In this document: positions 50,065 through 62,528 of the stretch, piece by piece | Layout of the letters: each line of letters begins with the position of its first letter | Numbering within the stretch: the first letter of the stretch is position 1 | Notes under the pieces: generated by a model | Told to the model about the DNA's origin: nothing | What the model saw: only the letters and a program-made list of their open reading frames with translations | The model's database searches: none | Assembly (NCBI RefSeq): GCF_004337985.1 | Contig: NW_021940918.1 | Coordinates: 2,770,169-2,834,168 of the forward strand | Origin: Pyricularia pennisetigena | Lineage: Eukaryota > Ascomycota > Sordariomycetes > Magnaporthales > Pyriculariaceae | Direction: 5' to 3' | DNA: 64,000 nucleotides | Position numbers and translations under genes: made by a program

Positions 50065-50674
50065 TCAGAGCTCCTCACCAACGTTGACTGGGTCAGGCCC
50101 TGAGGACTGTTCCGTTTCTGGAAGTGCCTGCTCCACCTCAGGGGCGGGCAACGACGCGTCTAGAGTCTCTTTGGTGGAGTCCTCGACCTCTGGTCGACTG
50201 ATCTGACTGGAAACCTCGGGATCGGTATTAACTTTGTTGGAGTCGGAGACCTGGGGTACTTCTGGTTTGGAATCTTCAGCCTCAGCCTTGGGAGTCGTTG
50301 CTACCTTGGTCGCCGCGGGTAGCTTGACGACCTCCGTTTGGGTAACGATCTCAATCTCGACTTCTTCCTCTTCCTCCTCATCCACGCCAGACGCCTCGGG
50401 AGCAGCTGAAGCCACATCAGTAGCCGTCACCTTGATGGTCTCGGTTACTGTTTCGTATACTCGAACAGTTTTCTTATTCTTTGGCTTGACGGCAGGCGGA
50501 TCGACAGGTTCAATCTTAGGAGTCGAGGAGGTGGCCACTGACATGACTGGAGGCTCAGGCATAGGGAAACTTGCCTTGACCTCGACAACGGGGGCTTGCT
50601 GAACCTCAGCCACAGCGGGATTCTGTACAACAGGGGCCGCCAAGAATGAATTGAACTCCTGTTGCCTGAACTGC

Positions 50675-50715
<41 letters not shown>

Positions 50716-53592
50716 TTGTTGTTGTTGTTGTTGATGGAGGTAAATTGATCGTGCAATCTCTGCTTCCCGCTCTTGAACTCCAGACACTCCGGACATGGAG
50801 TAGGCTGGCTGCTTCAGGGCGAACAAGACAACCATGACGCTAAGAGCTGCAATTGCAACATTCCTCCGGTCACGCAATAGAACCTTTGCTGCCTCAAAAA
50901 GCAGTTCCGGCAGAGACTCGTCACCCCGATGACGGTGCTGAGGAGCGTTGTGTGCTCGCTGTTCTTCTCGCCTCCTGTAGGCTTGCTCACTGTGCGAGAC
51001 CGGGGTCTGATGCTGTGGTGTGTAGCTGTCGTCATACTGATGACGACTCCTGTAATCACTCCTGACCGGCGATCCCGACTCGTTGATATGAGAGTCTCGT
51101 GGCGGCGATGGAAGTCCGTAGACGTCCTGATATGGCATATTCCTGCTGTCCGTCCTGCGGTGTGATCCACCAAGCGCCATCGCGGTGTCCAGAGGAGGTG
51201 GTGAGGAGTAGCCTTGTTGACCAGAAGTGCTATACTGCCGGACGTGGTGGGAGTTTGCCCTCATCCTGCCATCATGAGACTCGGGTGATTGGTGGCCATA
51301 GATCTCACGGAGCCTTTCCTCCTCACGTCTTCTTCTGTCTCCATCCCGATCCTGGGGATCGGCAGACATGAGGCCACTTCCTGATGGCGGAGGCGGGGAG
51401 GATGCATGAAGCATCGGGTTTGGAGAAGGGGATTGAATGGCTCGTGGGGAAGAGAACCGATGATGAAGTACGGTCTGATCAGCGGCAGACCCGTTGAAAG
51501 AGTGGCGGAAGTCGTCTTGCTCAATGCTCTGCAGGATGTCGTCTCTCTCCGCAAAGTCAAAGTCGTCCGCACCATCGATGGCTTGGTGAGCTTCCTGCGC
51601 TTCTTGGGCCCTAGTCTCAATTTCTCGCTTTTCGGCAGCCTGCCAAGACTCCAGACGCTCCAGTTCGCCCTGAACCGCCGGGTCAACAATGGGCTCGACC
51701 TCGACATCGACTCTCTCCATCTCTTTCCAGCAAGCACCCCATGCCCCGGCCTTCATGAGCCCGTTGCTGGCGTAGACTTTGACGCGGAAAATACGGCCTG
51801 GCCCAAGATCTTCGTATCGAATGTCATGTTTACAGGTGGCACACCAGTGTCTTTTGTCTCTATCGCTTTCCTTTTGATGCATACTCGAGACGGCATCGTC
51901 CTCGAACTCGCTGTCAGTCTCATCATCGAGCTCGGTGATGTTTGAAGGCCCTAGGTAGTGGCCGCATTCGAGGATCCTTGCTCTACGGCGCAAAGGCAGC
52001 TCAAGTGCCTCAAGCAGCCTCTCTTCAAGGACCTCGTAGTCACCCTCAGGGTGCGGTAAGAGAATTCCCCTCTCGAGCACCGTGTCGCCCATTCGGTCCT
52101 GGAGGATACGCCAATTGTCACGAAGGCCTTTTAGCTCCTCGCTGGGCTTGAACCCACCCTCGGTTGCCTCGTCAAGGTCCAGGCGGCCCTCGTTTAAGAC
52201 GCCTGCCCAGGCCCACCGAAGCGGCAGCAGGGTGCAATGCAGAAGGACAAGAGGCGCCGATTCCTTCCTTACCCGGAACCGCGGCGGTGTGGGTCTACCC
52301 TTGGGCGAGTACTGGGCTGACACACTGGGACTCCCCATCCGCGAAACTGATTGCGGATTGTTTCCATGTTTCTTGCTGGATCGGGGGGTAGAGAAAACCG
52401 ATGGAACCGGTGAAGACATCTGCATAGCTCGCACGTCCGATATGGTGCGGAAAGGGTGCCTGGGCGTGGTCTTTGTCGGTATCATGTATTCCTCGCCGTC
52501 ATCAAGTTGGCTTCCAGAGTCGAATTGGGAGAATTCAGAGATTCCAGAAATTCTAGCGGAGCGCCTATGCTCAGATCCGTGGTCCCTCGTTCTGGACTTG
52601 TAGTCACCCGACTTGTAGTCGCCTGACTTGCTAGAGTCCGGCCTGTCGCTCAGTCCGTCTGCGTTAACGGACCCAAGAGAGCTGCGGGGGCTGCGGTCAC
52701 TGAAGACGTCGTCGTCGTCTGGGTCATGGGGATCACTGCTATCACCCCCAGCCTCGCCCTCCGAATGGGCTTGTTCGGCGGCATCCAGTGCACGTGAGTC
52801 AGTGGACGTCCGTCTGTTTTCCGAGTTTGCAGTTTCATGAAAAGAGGCATCATGGTCGTCGTCATGAGTGTTGCTCAAAAGCGACTCGTCGCCGTCTGGC
52901 TCATCATTGGATGACTCCTCAGACTTGCGGGCCTTGGCTTTTTTCTCGATCTTGGCGACAACGGCTCTTGCAGCCTCCTGGGTGAGTGCCTCCGCTCCCA
53001 CTGAGGTTTTCCTGTCAGACACACCAGAATCTCTGCGGGTGGCATCTTGGTCTTCCTGGGCGACCATCACGGATGCTCTTGGTGTCTCTTCGTCATCCTC
53101 GGCAAGCCTTTGTTCCTTGTCCAGGTCAGCCTGATCAGGAACAGCCTCGGGTTCCTGATCGGCATTGCTCCCGTCTGCAGCTTCTTCGGAGGATTTTTCT
53201 TCCTCGGGAACTTTGGAAGACGGCTCCTCGCAGGCTGGGTCATCGGCATCGGCTCCTGTCTCGTCGACGGCGTCTTGTGCAACCTCTACCGCGGCGTCCT
53301 GTGGCTCAGGTTCCGAAGTCGTAGTCACTTCATCTTCATCTTGCTGTGGTGTAACTGGGTTTTCGACTGTGCTATCGATTTCCTTGTCATCGACGGCATC
53401 ATTTGCGGCCTTTTCCTGTGCTCCCGGTGCTTCCGCTCCTGTGTTCTCCTTGTCGTGATGTGTAATCTCCGCGAGCGGAGACGCTCCTTCCTCGTTGCTG
53501 ACTACAATGCTGGTTTCTTCGTCCATTGGTGTACTTAGGCAGGATGGGTCGACATGTATATCGAAGTCGAGGTCGTCCGACTTTCGTGGCAT
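50065..53592 (-). CDS. Large acidic protein with one membrane segment and poly-Q tract, function unknown
   Basis: A single exon of 1175 residues starting MPRKSDDLDFDIHVD; the reading frame extends upstream only from non-ATG codons. Residues 1-440 are strongly acidic and disordered (Glu/Asp/Ser-rich). A conserved-looking globular block spans about 450-635: PLVLLHCTLLPLRWAWAGVL at the front, then LRRRARILECGHYLGP, a CATCKHDIRYEDLGPG segment and GAWGACWKEMERVDVEVEP at its end. A second disordered part follows. One hydrophobic helix (NVAIAALSVMVVLFAL) lies near residue 914-930, suggesting a tail-anchored or single-pass membrane protein, perhaps of the nuclear envelope or ER. Directly after it sits a tract of about 21 Gln (50671-50733), then a Glu/Val/Thr-rich end. 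I cannot name the family. The gene is well supported by length and composition. Confidence 0.8.
50671..50733 (-). repeat. CAG/CAA trinucleotide repeat coding for about 21 Gln
   Basis: Uninterrupted CTG/TTG on the plus strand (CAG/CAA on the coding strand). CAA dominates the first half of the coding tract and CAG/CAA mix in the second. In frame with the acidic membrane protein. Confidence 0.95.
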
Positions 53593-55177
53593 ATTGGCTT
53601 GGGCTGGCGAGCTGCAAGCCAGCTGTTTCTTGTTATTATGTACTGAGAGTTCTAGTCCAAAGTGGGTCGTCACAGGCAACGGAGAGATGCTTTTGCCTTT
53701 TTAGCAAAGACGGAAGACCGCATGGAAACCCCTAATGAGGTGTCACGTAAACCTTAGGGGTCTCCTTGTAAAGAGCAGTTCGTAGGATCTATTGTTGGAG
53801 GCGGTAAATTGTTGTTTACTTTGATGCACCCCACTGTTCGTTGCTGGGGCAAAATGCGCTGGCGTCGGTTGATTGGTGGGGGGTCCAGCAGCCAAGGCCC
53901 GGCACTAGGCGCCGCATCCACCTGCGCCATCTGCATGTTGGCGGCAGTGTTGCGGTCTGGGATCGTCGGATTGGACCTTTGGGCTTGGCTCGTCAAAGAA
54001 GACTGTCATGATGGAGATTTTTTTTTCACTTCAGATCATCAGTCCGGGCGCTGGGATCTGTCGGTAGTATGCAAAAAAAAAAAAGTTGTTATTAGCCAGA
54101 ATGTTGAAGGGTTTGAAGCGGAGGTACATGCACAGCAAACATGGGTTAGACTACTGCTACAGTAGATAGAATTCACTTGTCACCCAAAATTGGATTATGT
54201 TTCTGCTGTCTGACGTCACCCCACTTTTATCACTTCTCGACTTTTTTCAGCTTTGATGACCTTGAAGCTTCAAATGAACCTGTCAAGTCTGTGGACCAAG
54301 AAAAAGAAAAAGATTATCACTCTAACACTCCAACCTCGAGCTTTAATTAATCGAGCGGCACTGAACCATGATAATTTTGCCTCTCCCATCAAAGCCGCCA
54401 AGGCATTTCGGTCTCGCACCTAACGCTTGACTCTGGACCAAGCTGCACGTCGACCTGAATCCATGCCTGAAAGGTCTCGGCTAGTGCCCATTTTAGCCTG
54501 TCGCGGTGGAGGCGTCGTTCACCGCTGTGTTTGGTCAACGCCTGCGTCGCAAAAGAACAAACGACGTCATGATTTAACTGATCGGCTTCGGGATGCCCCT
54601 GTGCCTTTGACCATTTAGCGCATTGCTAGGCTGATAACTGAGCTGCACGCTCGGGTGTACACTGTACATACGTAGGATTATCGAGGGCTATCATTGCCAT
54701 GGGCGTTACTTAGCTGTTGTTATCTTCACCTACCCACGTGCTCCATGCCGAGCTGCGAGAGGGTCCAAGGGTCTAGAACTTGAACCTAGCCCGTCATCGC
54801 CGATGCCTATACTATCGAACCTTACATTGCAGTGTGCATCCCAACCGTCTCCGTGCTAGAGGGGATTGTCCTGTTCCTGGTACCTGGCTTGTGTTTCGCG
54901 GCTACTCCGTACATATACATATGCCGCCACGCGTGCAAGTTGTTTCCAAATTCCACGACAGCTGCCCACGTTCCCTGTTTCCTGACTGACCTGCATGAGG
55001 ACTTGAGGTGAGCTTTGTGTGACTTGTGATAAGAACTGCTTGACTGCCTCATAGACGACATAAATATCCCCTCTGTCTTCTTTCCCAGATATTGGCTCTC
55101 CCTGCTCTACCACTCCCTTCCATCACTCTATATTCATCCACGCGCCAAGCCATTTTCTTGATCTTTCGTTGCCCAAC
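53593..55177. promoter_or_regulatory. Divergent intergenic region between the acidic membrane protein and the amylase
   Basis: About 1.6 kb holding both promoters. There are short A/T runs (for example 54070-54083). No gene is recognised. Confidence 0.5.
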
Positions 55178-56930
55178 ATGGGGTCCCAAAACGAGCCAAC
55201 CCCAGAAAACATGACGATGATGCAGGGCTTCGAGTGGTATGTCCCGGCAGATCAGAAACACTGGGTCAGACTTGAGAAGCAGATTCCCCAGCTCAAATCA
55301 TGGGGTATCGACAATATCTGGGTACCACCAGGGTACGCTATATACATGTTCCCCCATCCCAGCAAGCCCAGTGAAGAAATTCTAACCAGCTTCCTTCAGA
55401 TGCAAGGGGTCGTCCAAGACTGGCAATGGGTACGACATCTACGACCTCTATGACCTAGGCGAGTTCGACCAAAAGGGGAGTGTGGCCACCAAATGGGGAA
55501 CCAAAGAGGAGCTCGTCAAGCTTTGCTCTACGGCCAAATCCAAAGGAGTTGGCATCTACTGGGACGCTGTTTTGAACCACAGGTTTGCAGCCGATCACAA
55601 GGAGACGTGCCCGGCCGCCCAGGTCGATGAAGAGGACCGCAACAAGTTCATCAGCGACACGTATGACATAAAGGCCGTGAGTTTGATAGAGTCCCCACAA
55701 CCCCTGACTTTTTTACCCTAAGGAAACTTGACAACTAACATCATAATCGATCAAGTGGGTTGGCTTCGACTTTCCCGGTCGTAACGGCAAGTACAGCAAG
55801 CAGAAATACCACTGGTATCATTTCAGTGGCGTCGACTTCGATGCCAAGAACGAAAAGACAGGCATCTTCAAGATCATGGGTGACAAAAACCAGGGATGGG
55901 CCGAGGACGGCGATGTCGATAGCGAGAAGGGGAACTAGTACGTGGCGGGTCACAAGCCAATGCCCAAACGCCCTCATATATATATATATACCCATACATG
56001 GCTCCTGCTAACACTGGATGGGAGTAAAGCGACTATCTCATGGGCTCCGACCTGGACTACGACCACCCAGAGGTCCAAGACGATGTGTTGGCCTGGGGCA
56101 AGTGGATAGCCAAGACGATCCCACTGGCTGGCATGCGGTTTGATGCTGTGAAGCACTTCAGTGTCGACTTCCTGTCGCGCTTCATCACCGAGCTCGACGA
56201 AGCCTACGGCCAAGGTTGGTTCTTCGTCGGCGAGTTTTGGAAAGATAGCCTCGACGACATGTCAAACTACCTGCAGCGGATGGGTAAAAAGTTCAGCCTC
56301 TTTGACGCCCCCTTGGTCTACAGCTTCTCAAGGATATCCCAGGGAGACGGTGAAGACATGAGGAAGGTCTTCGACAACACTCTGGTGCAGCGGGAGCCCA
56401 TCAACGCCGTCACCTTGGTAATGAACCACGACACCCAGCCTGGACAGGCACTCGAGGTTCCCATCGCCGACTGGTTCAAACCGCTAGCCCACGCCTTGAT
56501 CCTCCTCAGGTCTTCAGGCTACCCTTGCGTCTGGTACGGCGACCTGTACGGCACCAAGGCGGAGGAGCCTGCACCCCCCAGCTGCGGTGGATCGCTTCCC
56601 AAGATGCTGTTGGCACGCAAGCTCTACGCCTACGGAGAGCAGGCAGACTACTTTGACTACGCCACCTGCCTCGGCTGGGTCAAGTATGGCACCTGGGACC
56701 GCCCGTACGGCTGCGCAGTCGTCATCAGCAATGCCGGGCCGGGAGAGAAGCGCATGCACGTCGGTGAGATGCACGCCGGGGAGACCTGGACCGACCTGCT
56801 GGGTTGGAGTGACGAGGAGGTCGTCATTGGCGAAGACGGGTTCGGCTTGTTCAAGTGTGGACAGTGCAGCGTCAGCGTCTACGTGAACAAGGACGCTGAG
56901 GGCCGCGAGCGTTTCGGCGAGAATTTGTAA
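55178..56930 (+). CDS. Intracellular GH13 alpha-amylase (subfamily 5 type)
   Basis: Hydrolyses or transfers alpha-1,4-glucan chains in the cytosol. Relatives in dimorphic and other ascomycetes take part in cell-wall alpha-1,3-glucan synthesis. Exons 55178-55332, 55400-55676, 55756-55937 and 56030-56930 give 504 residues. The protein starts MGSQNEPTPENMTMMQGFEW without a signal peptide, the normal opening of this intracellular class. Conserved regions: IYWDAVLNHR (region I), GMRFDAVKHFS with the nucleophile Asp, FFVGEFW with the acid/base Glu, and VMNHDTQPGQ with the third acidic residue. The stop TAA overlaps a good donor (GTAAGT at 56927). Splicing from there to 56987 would keep frame and give a 521-residue form ending at 57041. 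The true start is the ATG at 55178. Confidence 0.93.
55975..55990. repeat. (TA)8 microsatellite in amylase intron 3
   Basis: An AT/TA dinucleotide run inside intron 55938-56029. Confidence 0.85.
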
Positions 56931-57041
56931 GTCCTTCCGCCTCTTCCGCCCCTATTGTTGCAATTTGCTGCATGTCCATACTCTAGACATGAAACTGCGG
57001 ACCACTGGACTCCCTTTGTCCGTGTCACCATTAAAGACTAA

Positions 57042-59468
57042 TTTTGTATGATGATGATGATCTAGTGATTCCAATATATACGGCGACGAGAAATAGAATG
57101 CTGACTGCTGAGTTTACATGTTCCTGGACTTTCTTGCGATATGTGACTGGGGGATCTAATGGAAGTCGCGAGGTTTTCTATCTCAACTGTATAAGCTTGA
57201 ATCCGAATATTAGTCTCCTGTTTAGTGAAAAACACCATCAATAGAAGGGATCAAACACTAGAATTGAACAAAACAGGTAATCTTTTGGGTTGACGTATGT
57301 TCGGTAAAGTTGAAAAATCTAGTTCTGCGGCATTGTAGCTTCTGACCACTAGACTAGGCCTAGTCTAGCATAGTATCATATGTTGATCACGGTTGTCCTG
57401 TACCAGGAACTCAGCTCATGGTGTTCGTAACACGACATAAAAGCCATTACTTTTGGCACTGCTTTCTATAGTCGTCTGCTTTTCACACGAACTGACTATT
57501 GCTCAAGTGACCGGCTATGCAGAGCAACGTTGTGACTCCAGCTCCAGATACCTACCTGCTGTAGCACAGCTCCGTTTTGGGAAGCATTGCAATGTATGAT
57601 CGAGCCACCTGGGGTGTACTGGTTTGTCCTTTCCAGGCCGGTCAGGGGACAAAAGGTTTCCCAGCCCTCAAAAAAAGAAAAAAAGAAAAAAAAAAAGGTT
57701 TGGCGAGGTGTTGCGTAACGAAGCATCTGGCCATGCGGATATTTAACAATTCTCTGCAGGCCTACATGTAACCTAGCACGCGGTTTTGAAGACTCTTGAT
57801 GATGATGTGGTCGCTAGTCCTAGTCATGGAAACAATCGACCTTCCCTAGGCATGGGTTTTCAGAAGGATGAACATCCTTTACGCGTGAGAGGAGTTTGCG
57901 AGTATGTGCTGGTCACTTGGCGTTTGACTGTATCTGCAACGTCAGGGTCACAGGGGTAAGTGCATGAAGACGAGTGCTACCAGTTTCTCATAGTATATAA
58001 AACCAAATACTCTCTCATCGTGAACAAAGTTGCCACGAAACCTTGCAGGTGCATCAGGGGCAAGTCATTAAGCTGTGGCATTCGGTAAAACTTGGCCTTT
58101 CAAACCATCTATAGAAAGACCCATGGACTTAGAGGGTCAGTAAAACGGGGAGTCAGAGCAGCCCTCCCCCCCTTTTCGTCCGCCTTTGTACTACTTTCTC
58201 ACGCCAAAAACCGTTGCCTCCCTTTGGAACAGCTCAATACGGGAGCGACTTTTCAATCGAGAAGATTATTAGTGCGCGCGGGTGGCAAGAAAGAGAGGGT
58301 GTGTATACGATAAAGAAATTTCCGTAGGGAGAAACAAGCGAGGCCCGTTGATCAGCTCGCCGACTAGAACATGCAGCACGCAAATGCGCACAAGGATCAT
58401 TGAGAGGTGACACCTGGAGGGAGAGAGCTGAGAAGGGAGAGAAAAAGGGGCGGGAGTCTCTTGTCCACAGCAAAGGCCGAGTAGGGACGCCTCGTAAAAG
58501 GACAAAATCCAAAATAGGATTCGCCGAGGTGGTCTGACCATGACCCAACCCTTTTCTGGCAGCTCGAATTTCCCGGTAGCTTGGGTAAGATGCGAACCGT
58601 GCTGTCCAGGCTCGTTTGTGCCAGTCCTACTCGACAGGAAAAACACAGCGGGATAAACGTTTAACCCCTCTTGAACAACCAACCAGTCAGCCAGCCAGTC
58701 AGTAAACAGCCATGAGGGCACGCGCTGGGAGTCCGAACTTTGGAAACATGGCGAGGGCCAACAAGCACAAAGCAAAAGTGAGAAAACGGTGGGACGGAGA
58801 AAGGAGAGGCAGGCTGGCCACAGGATGCCACCTACAGCGATGGCAGCTGACCATCGCTTGGTTGTCACCCCTGAGAAGGGGGCGGCGGGCTTGTGTGCGC
58901 TGCTTTATGCACCACACCGCTGTTTAGGGCGCCACAAGTAGTTCGCAAAAGGCGTGCGGAGCAACAGGTTGTTGGACTTGCGCGACTAGATGCCCGAGTC
59001 GATGAGGAACTCTGGCCGTCCCATATCTTCCAAGAGCAAAACAGGAACCAGCTCAATATCCCCAGGACACGACAACTGGGTGAGTAGCGAGTCCACAAAA
59101 GACGGGAGAGATGGTTTGAGATCACAAAAGGCATGAGGAACGTATAGGTTTAATAAAAGACAAAAAAGAATAACTCCGTCGTCATATCGTTATAGGAAAA
59201 ATACATAGCCCGGAAAATACCGGAGACTGCCAATGTGCAGCCAGGCCTTGACTATATGGAAGTGCAGCAAAAGAGTTCCCCCACCCGATCTGAATGAAAT
59301 GCAACCCAACCGATGATTCGCGCCTATATCAACCAAAATTTCCCATATGAGATCTGCTTCTGATATCTTTCGTGGTGCGTCTGTGCACCAGGTAGGCAAC
59401 ACCTTACCGAGCAGGTATTGCATATTACACCCCTTGGACTTGGTTCCGGTAAATAAACCATCCGTAAC
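57042..59468. other. Gene-free 2.4 kb between convergent genes
   Basis: Contains a 20-bp perfect palindrome (57349-57368), purine-rich runs at 57667-57697 and many short frames without domain signal. A long minus-strand frame at 58269-58868 lacks conserved features. I see no gene. Confidence 0.55.
57349..57368. repeat. Perfect 20-bp palindrome
   Basis: CTAGACTAGGCCTAGTCTAG is its own reverse complement. The two arms of 10 bp meet at the StuI-like centre AGGCCT with no spacer. Confidence 0.97.
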
Positions 59469-61385
59469 CTAAGACATGAAATTCAAAGACTCCAGCTCCT
59501 CCATCATGGCATCTAACCTGGCGGTCAGACGAGCGTATCTCAATTCTGCGAGGACAGCCTGCTTTTCCTCATCAGCAGCATCGACGAGCTCGTATCTAGC
59601 CAAAGCCTTGTCTGTCTCGATGCCTCCAAATATGTCGACCTCTACCAGCTCGTCCAAATTCGTGTCCAGAGGCTCGGCAGATTCAGATGAGTTGGGCGAG
59701 TCATTGTAAAGAGCAAACATTGGGTCGTCATCAAACTCGTGATCGACGATAATGGGTGTGGCAGGTGCCTCAACCTTATCTTCCTCAGTCAGCTCGTGGC
59801 GAATGATGGGAGAGACTTCGACCTTATCGTCCTCCGAGTCGAAATGCTGGCCAATAAAGTTGGACTCCTTGCCCGACAGGGCAGCAGTGTCAACAGAAGG
59901 TGGCAGAATGATCTCGGGAGTCTCGAGCACGGCATATACTTGAGGCTGGAAGTTGAAGCCCGAGGTGTCGGTGTCAAGTGTCAACATAGAGAAATCCATG
60001 TTTTGCTCAGGAATCATGGCCATGCCGATTTGCTGACGCTGTTGCTGTGCCGCATAAGGGTTAACGTCCTTGGGTAGCTGGCGGGCCTCCTGCCTTTGCT
60101 CAGCTTGGGGCGCCGGCGCTGATGCCTGGGGAACAGATGCAGGGTTGGTGCTGAGGCGATCCAAGAAGTCAGAGAATGATGGTGAAGACAGAAGCATGCG
60201 CGTCAAGTCTTGCAGACGCTTGTTCTCCTCCATGAGGGCGCGGTTCTGCGACCTCAGGTCACCGTTCTCGGTGACTTTGTTGGCGATCTCTGACTCCAGT
60301 TGGGTGATGTATTCTGGGTGGGAAAATGAATGTCAGTATACTGAGCCAAAGTGATTCCAGATGAAACAAGTTGATTACTTACCCTTTCTCCGTGATCGGA
60401 AGGCACGAGCCGAGACCTTGTTTCTCAATTGACGGCGCTCTTTGCTGGTCAACTTCTTGCCCTCCTCGCTGGCCAAAAGCCTCTCGTCCTCATCCATGTC
60501 CTCTTCCTCCTTCTTGGAGCGAGGATGTTGCAAAACAGGGCTCTGCTCTTGGCTGTCCTGGCCATCGGGCTTGGCCCGCATAGACTGCAAGAGTTGAGAG
60601 ATCTTCTGCTCAACGAGAGGATCTGAGGGCTGACCAGACTTGGAGCGCTGGTGCTTGGGCGGCTGGCTTTGAGACTGTTGCCTCTGGTGCAACATCTGGG
60701 CTTCTTGTTGTTGCCTTTGTTGAGACTGAGCCTTGGCGATGGCGGCCTGTTGTTGGTGCATTCCAGGCCACACCCGGCCGACGTTGCTGGTTGTAGATGA
60801 AAGGACCGAAGGAGAAGGGACGCTGTTGGGCTCCTGGCCTCCAATGGCGCTGGGATTAACGGTCGTGCCGAAAAGGAATCCGTTATCAGCAGATGGGTCA
60901 AACTCCATTTCCATATCGGTGTGGAGCGATGGGCTGGTGTTGAAGTCGAATGAGGATTCTGTGTTTCCCATTGCCATGCCAAAGTACTCGTCAATGTTAA
61001 ACGGGTTGTACCCGCCTGCAACCTGGGCGTTGTTCTCGTTCACAGCCAAGGTGTTTGCCAAAGCCCCGGGGACGATTCCCGTCTGTTGCTTGTACATGTC
61101 ATAGTCGTGGCTAGGCCCAGTAAGGGGCTGGCTGGTCGACATCATCGAGATGGGAGTGGTTGTGGTCGGAGTCGGCCTCGAGAAGGATGCCTTAGTAGTG
61201 GCGGCGGGCGAAAGCGAGGGCGATTGGTATGACATGCCATCGTTGAAGGCATTCATGTCGATGAAGGTGTCGACAGCGAGCGAGTCCATCATGCCGCCCT
61301 GCGAAGAGCTAGGGCTATGGTTCGAAGGTGCTCTCGACATACTCCTGCTGCCGTAATCCAACTCCTGTTTGATGGTGCTACTCAT
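59469..61385 (-). CDS. bZIP transcription factor
   Basis: Nuclear DNA-binding regulator. Exons 60383-61385 and 59469-60313 give 615 residues. The basic region KERRQLRNKVSARAFRSRRK has the N-x7-R signature and is cut by the intron just before the zipper. The zipper resumes EYITQLESEIANKVTENGD and continues with leucines at heptad spacing (RALMEENKRLQDL). The N-terminal 300 residues are Ser/Thr/Pro/Gln-rich and include a Gln-rich stretch (about residues 210-245), typical of activation regions. The C-terminal half is acidic, with DDDPMFALYNDSP and TNLDELVEVDIFGG, likely activation segments. The intron sits exactly inside the DNA-binding domain, so retention would truncate the factor before dimerisation. 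It belongs to a conserved filamentous-ascomycete bZIP group, but I will not assign a gene name. Confidence 0.92.
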
Positions 61386-61486
61386 CGATTGGGGGCGTGA
61401 TCGGAAATGATGGCGAAGACGATTTCGCGTCTTCTTCGTCGCCTTACTCGATTCAAGTCGACTGGGTCAGAGTTGTTGATTTGATG

Positions 61487-61510
61487 GATTGATTGATTGA
61501 TTGATTGATT
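61487..61510. repeat. (GATT)n microsatellite in the bZIP leader
   Basis: Six or so tandem GATT units about 100 bp upstream of the bZIP ATG, probably in the 5' untranslated region. Confidence 0.85.
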
Positions 61511-62488
61511 GCTAGTCGGTGAAGATGTGGAGAGTTGGTGTCAAAGTGGAGGAGAAACGACTGAAAGACGTCTCTCAGTGTGCGTATGTGATGCGTAATA
61601 TGGAAATGGGACAACACTAGGACAGTTTGGTAGTGCAGCGAGGAAAAGGGTTTTGTCTGGCGAACGGACGGGGTGCCTTGGAAAAGTTGCACAGAGGGGG
61701 ATGGATCGGTCGGAAGTGGGCCATGGGGGGGTGGGCTTGGGCCTCTTGGCCGTTGCGTCCGCTTGGCCCGGTTGAGCAGGGCAATGCAGGCTGACCAAGG
61801 GGGTGTGGCTCTTCATGGGTAGAGGGACGCGTCAGCTCTTCTCCTCGGTCAACTACCAAATAAGAAGACCAGCGACTGGTTCGGACCAATCAACACCTCG
61901 GCAAGCGCACAAAGTGGAACTTTCATAGCGGGTAATGTCGCGAGCTTGTTCATCAGGTACTCTCCACAAGTAGGCGCCAGGATACATCGTTTACTGCAGG
62001 CACCCCCACCATTTATCAAGTACCTTTTGCCCGTCCAAGCAAATCAATCTCCCATGCTACTGGACCGCAGGTAGAAAGTTGGCAGCAGTCAGTCCAACTT
62101 CCAGAAGCCGCCAGTCTCCCCAGACCTCCGGTCTTGGCTCTACACTATCACTTTCTGACACCTATCCGCCTGCGGCCTGAGGATGACGACGACATGTACC
62201 CCCTCTGGGCTTAGAACGATGGCTGAAAAGAGGTGATGATGACAACCAAAGTCATCCCATCATAGTAATAACATGATATTTCAGCAATTCTTGGCCGTTG
62301 CAAAAACCTGCACCAAGTAAAAGCCATACATGGTTGCGACAGCAAACACGATGGCAACAACGACGACTATTTTTCCTCCAACACTATTAAGCTTCCGCTC
62401 TTTTGCCCAAAGCATTACATGGCAAATTATGAGGCCTCCTCAGACCATGGCGATCCTGGCGATTGATATCACCTTGCCAGACTGACCG

Positions 62489-62492
<4 letters not shown>

Positions 62493-62527
<35 letters not shown>
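62493..62527. repeat. A35 homopolymer
   Basis: 35 consecutive A on the plus strand, the second longest homopolymer in the window after the 366-nt tract. Confidence 0.95.

Positions 62528-62528
<1 letters not shown>

Noticed and set aside
58269..58868. 199-codon minus-strand frame
   Set aside because: Low protein-like character, no conserved motif, no splice partners; probably chance in a spacer.
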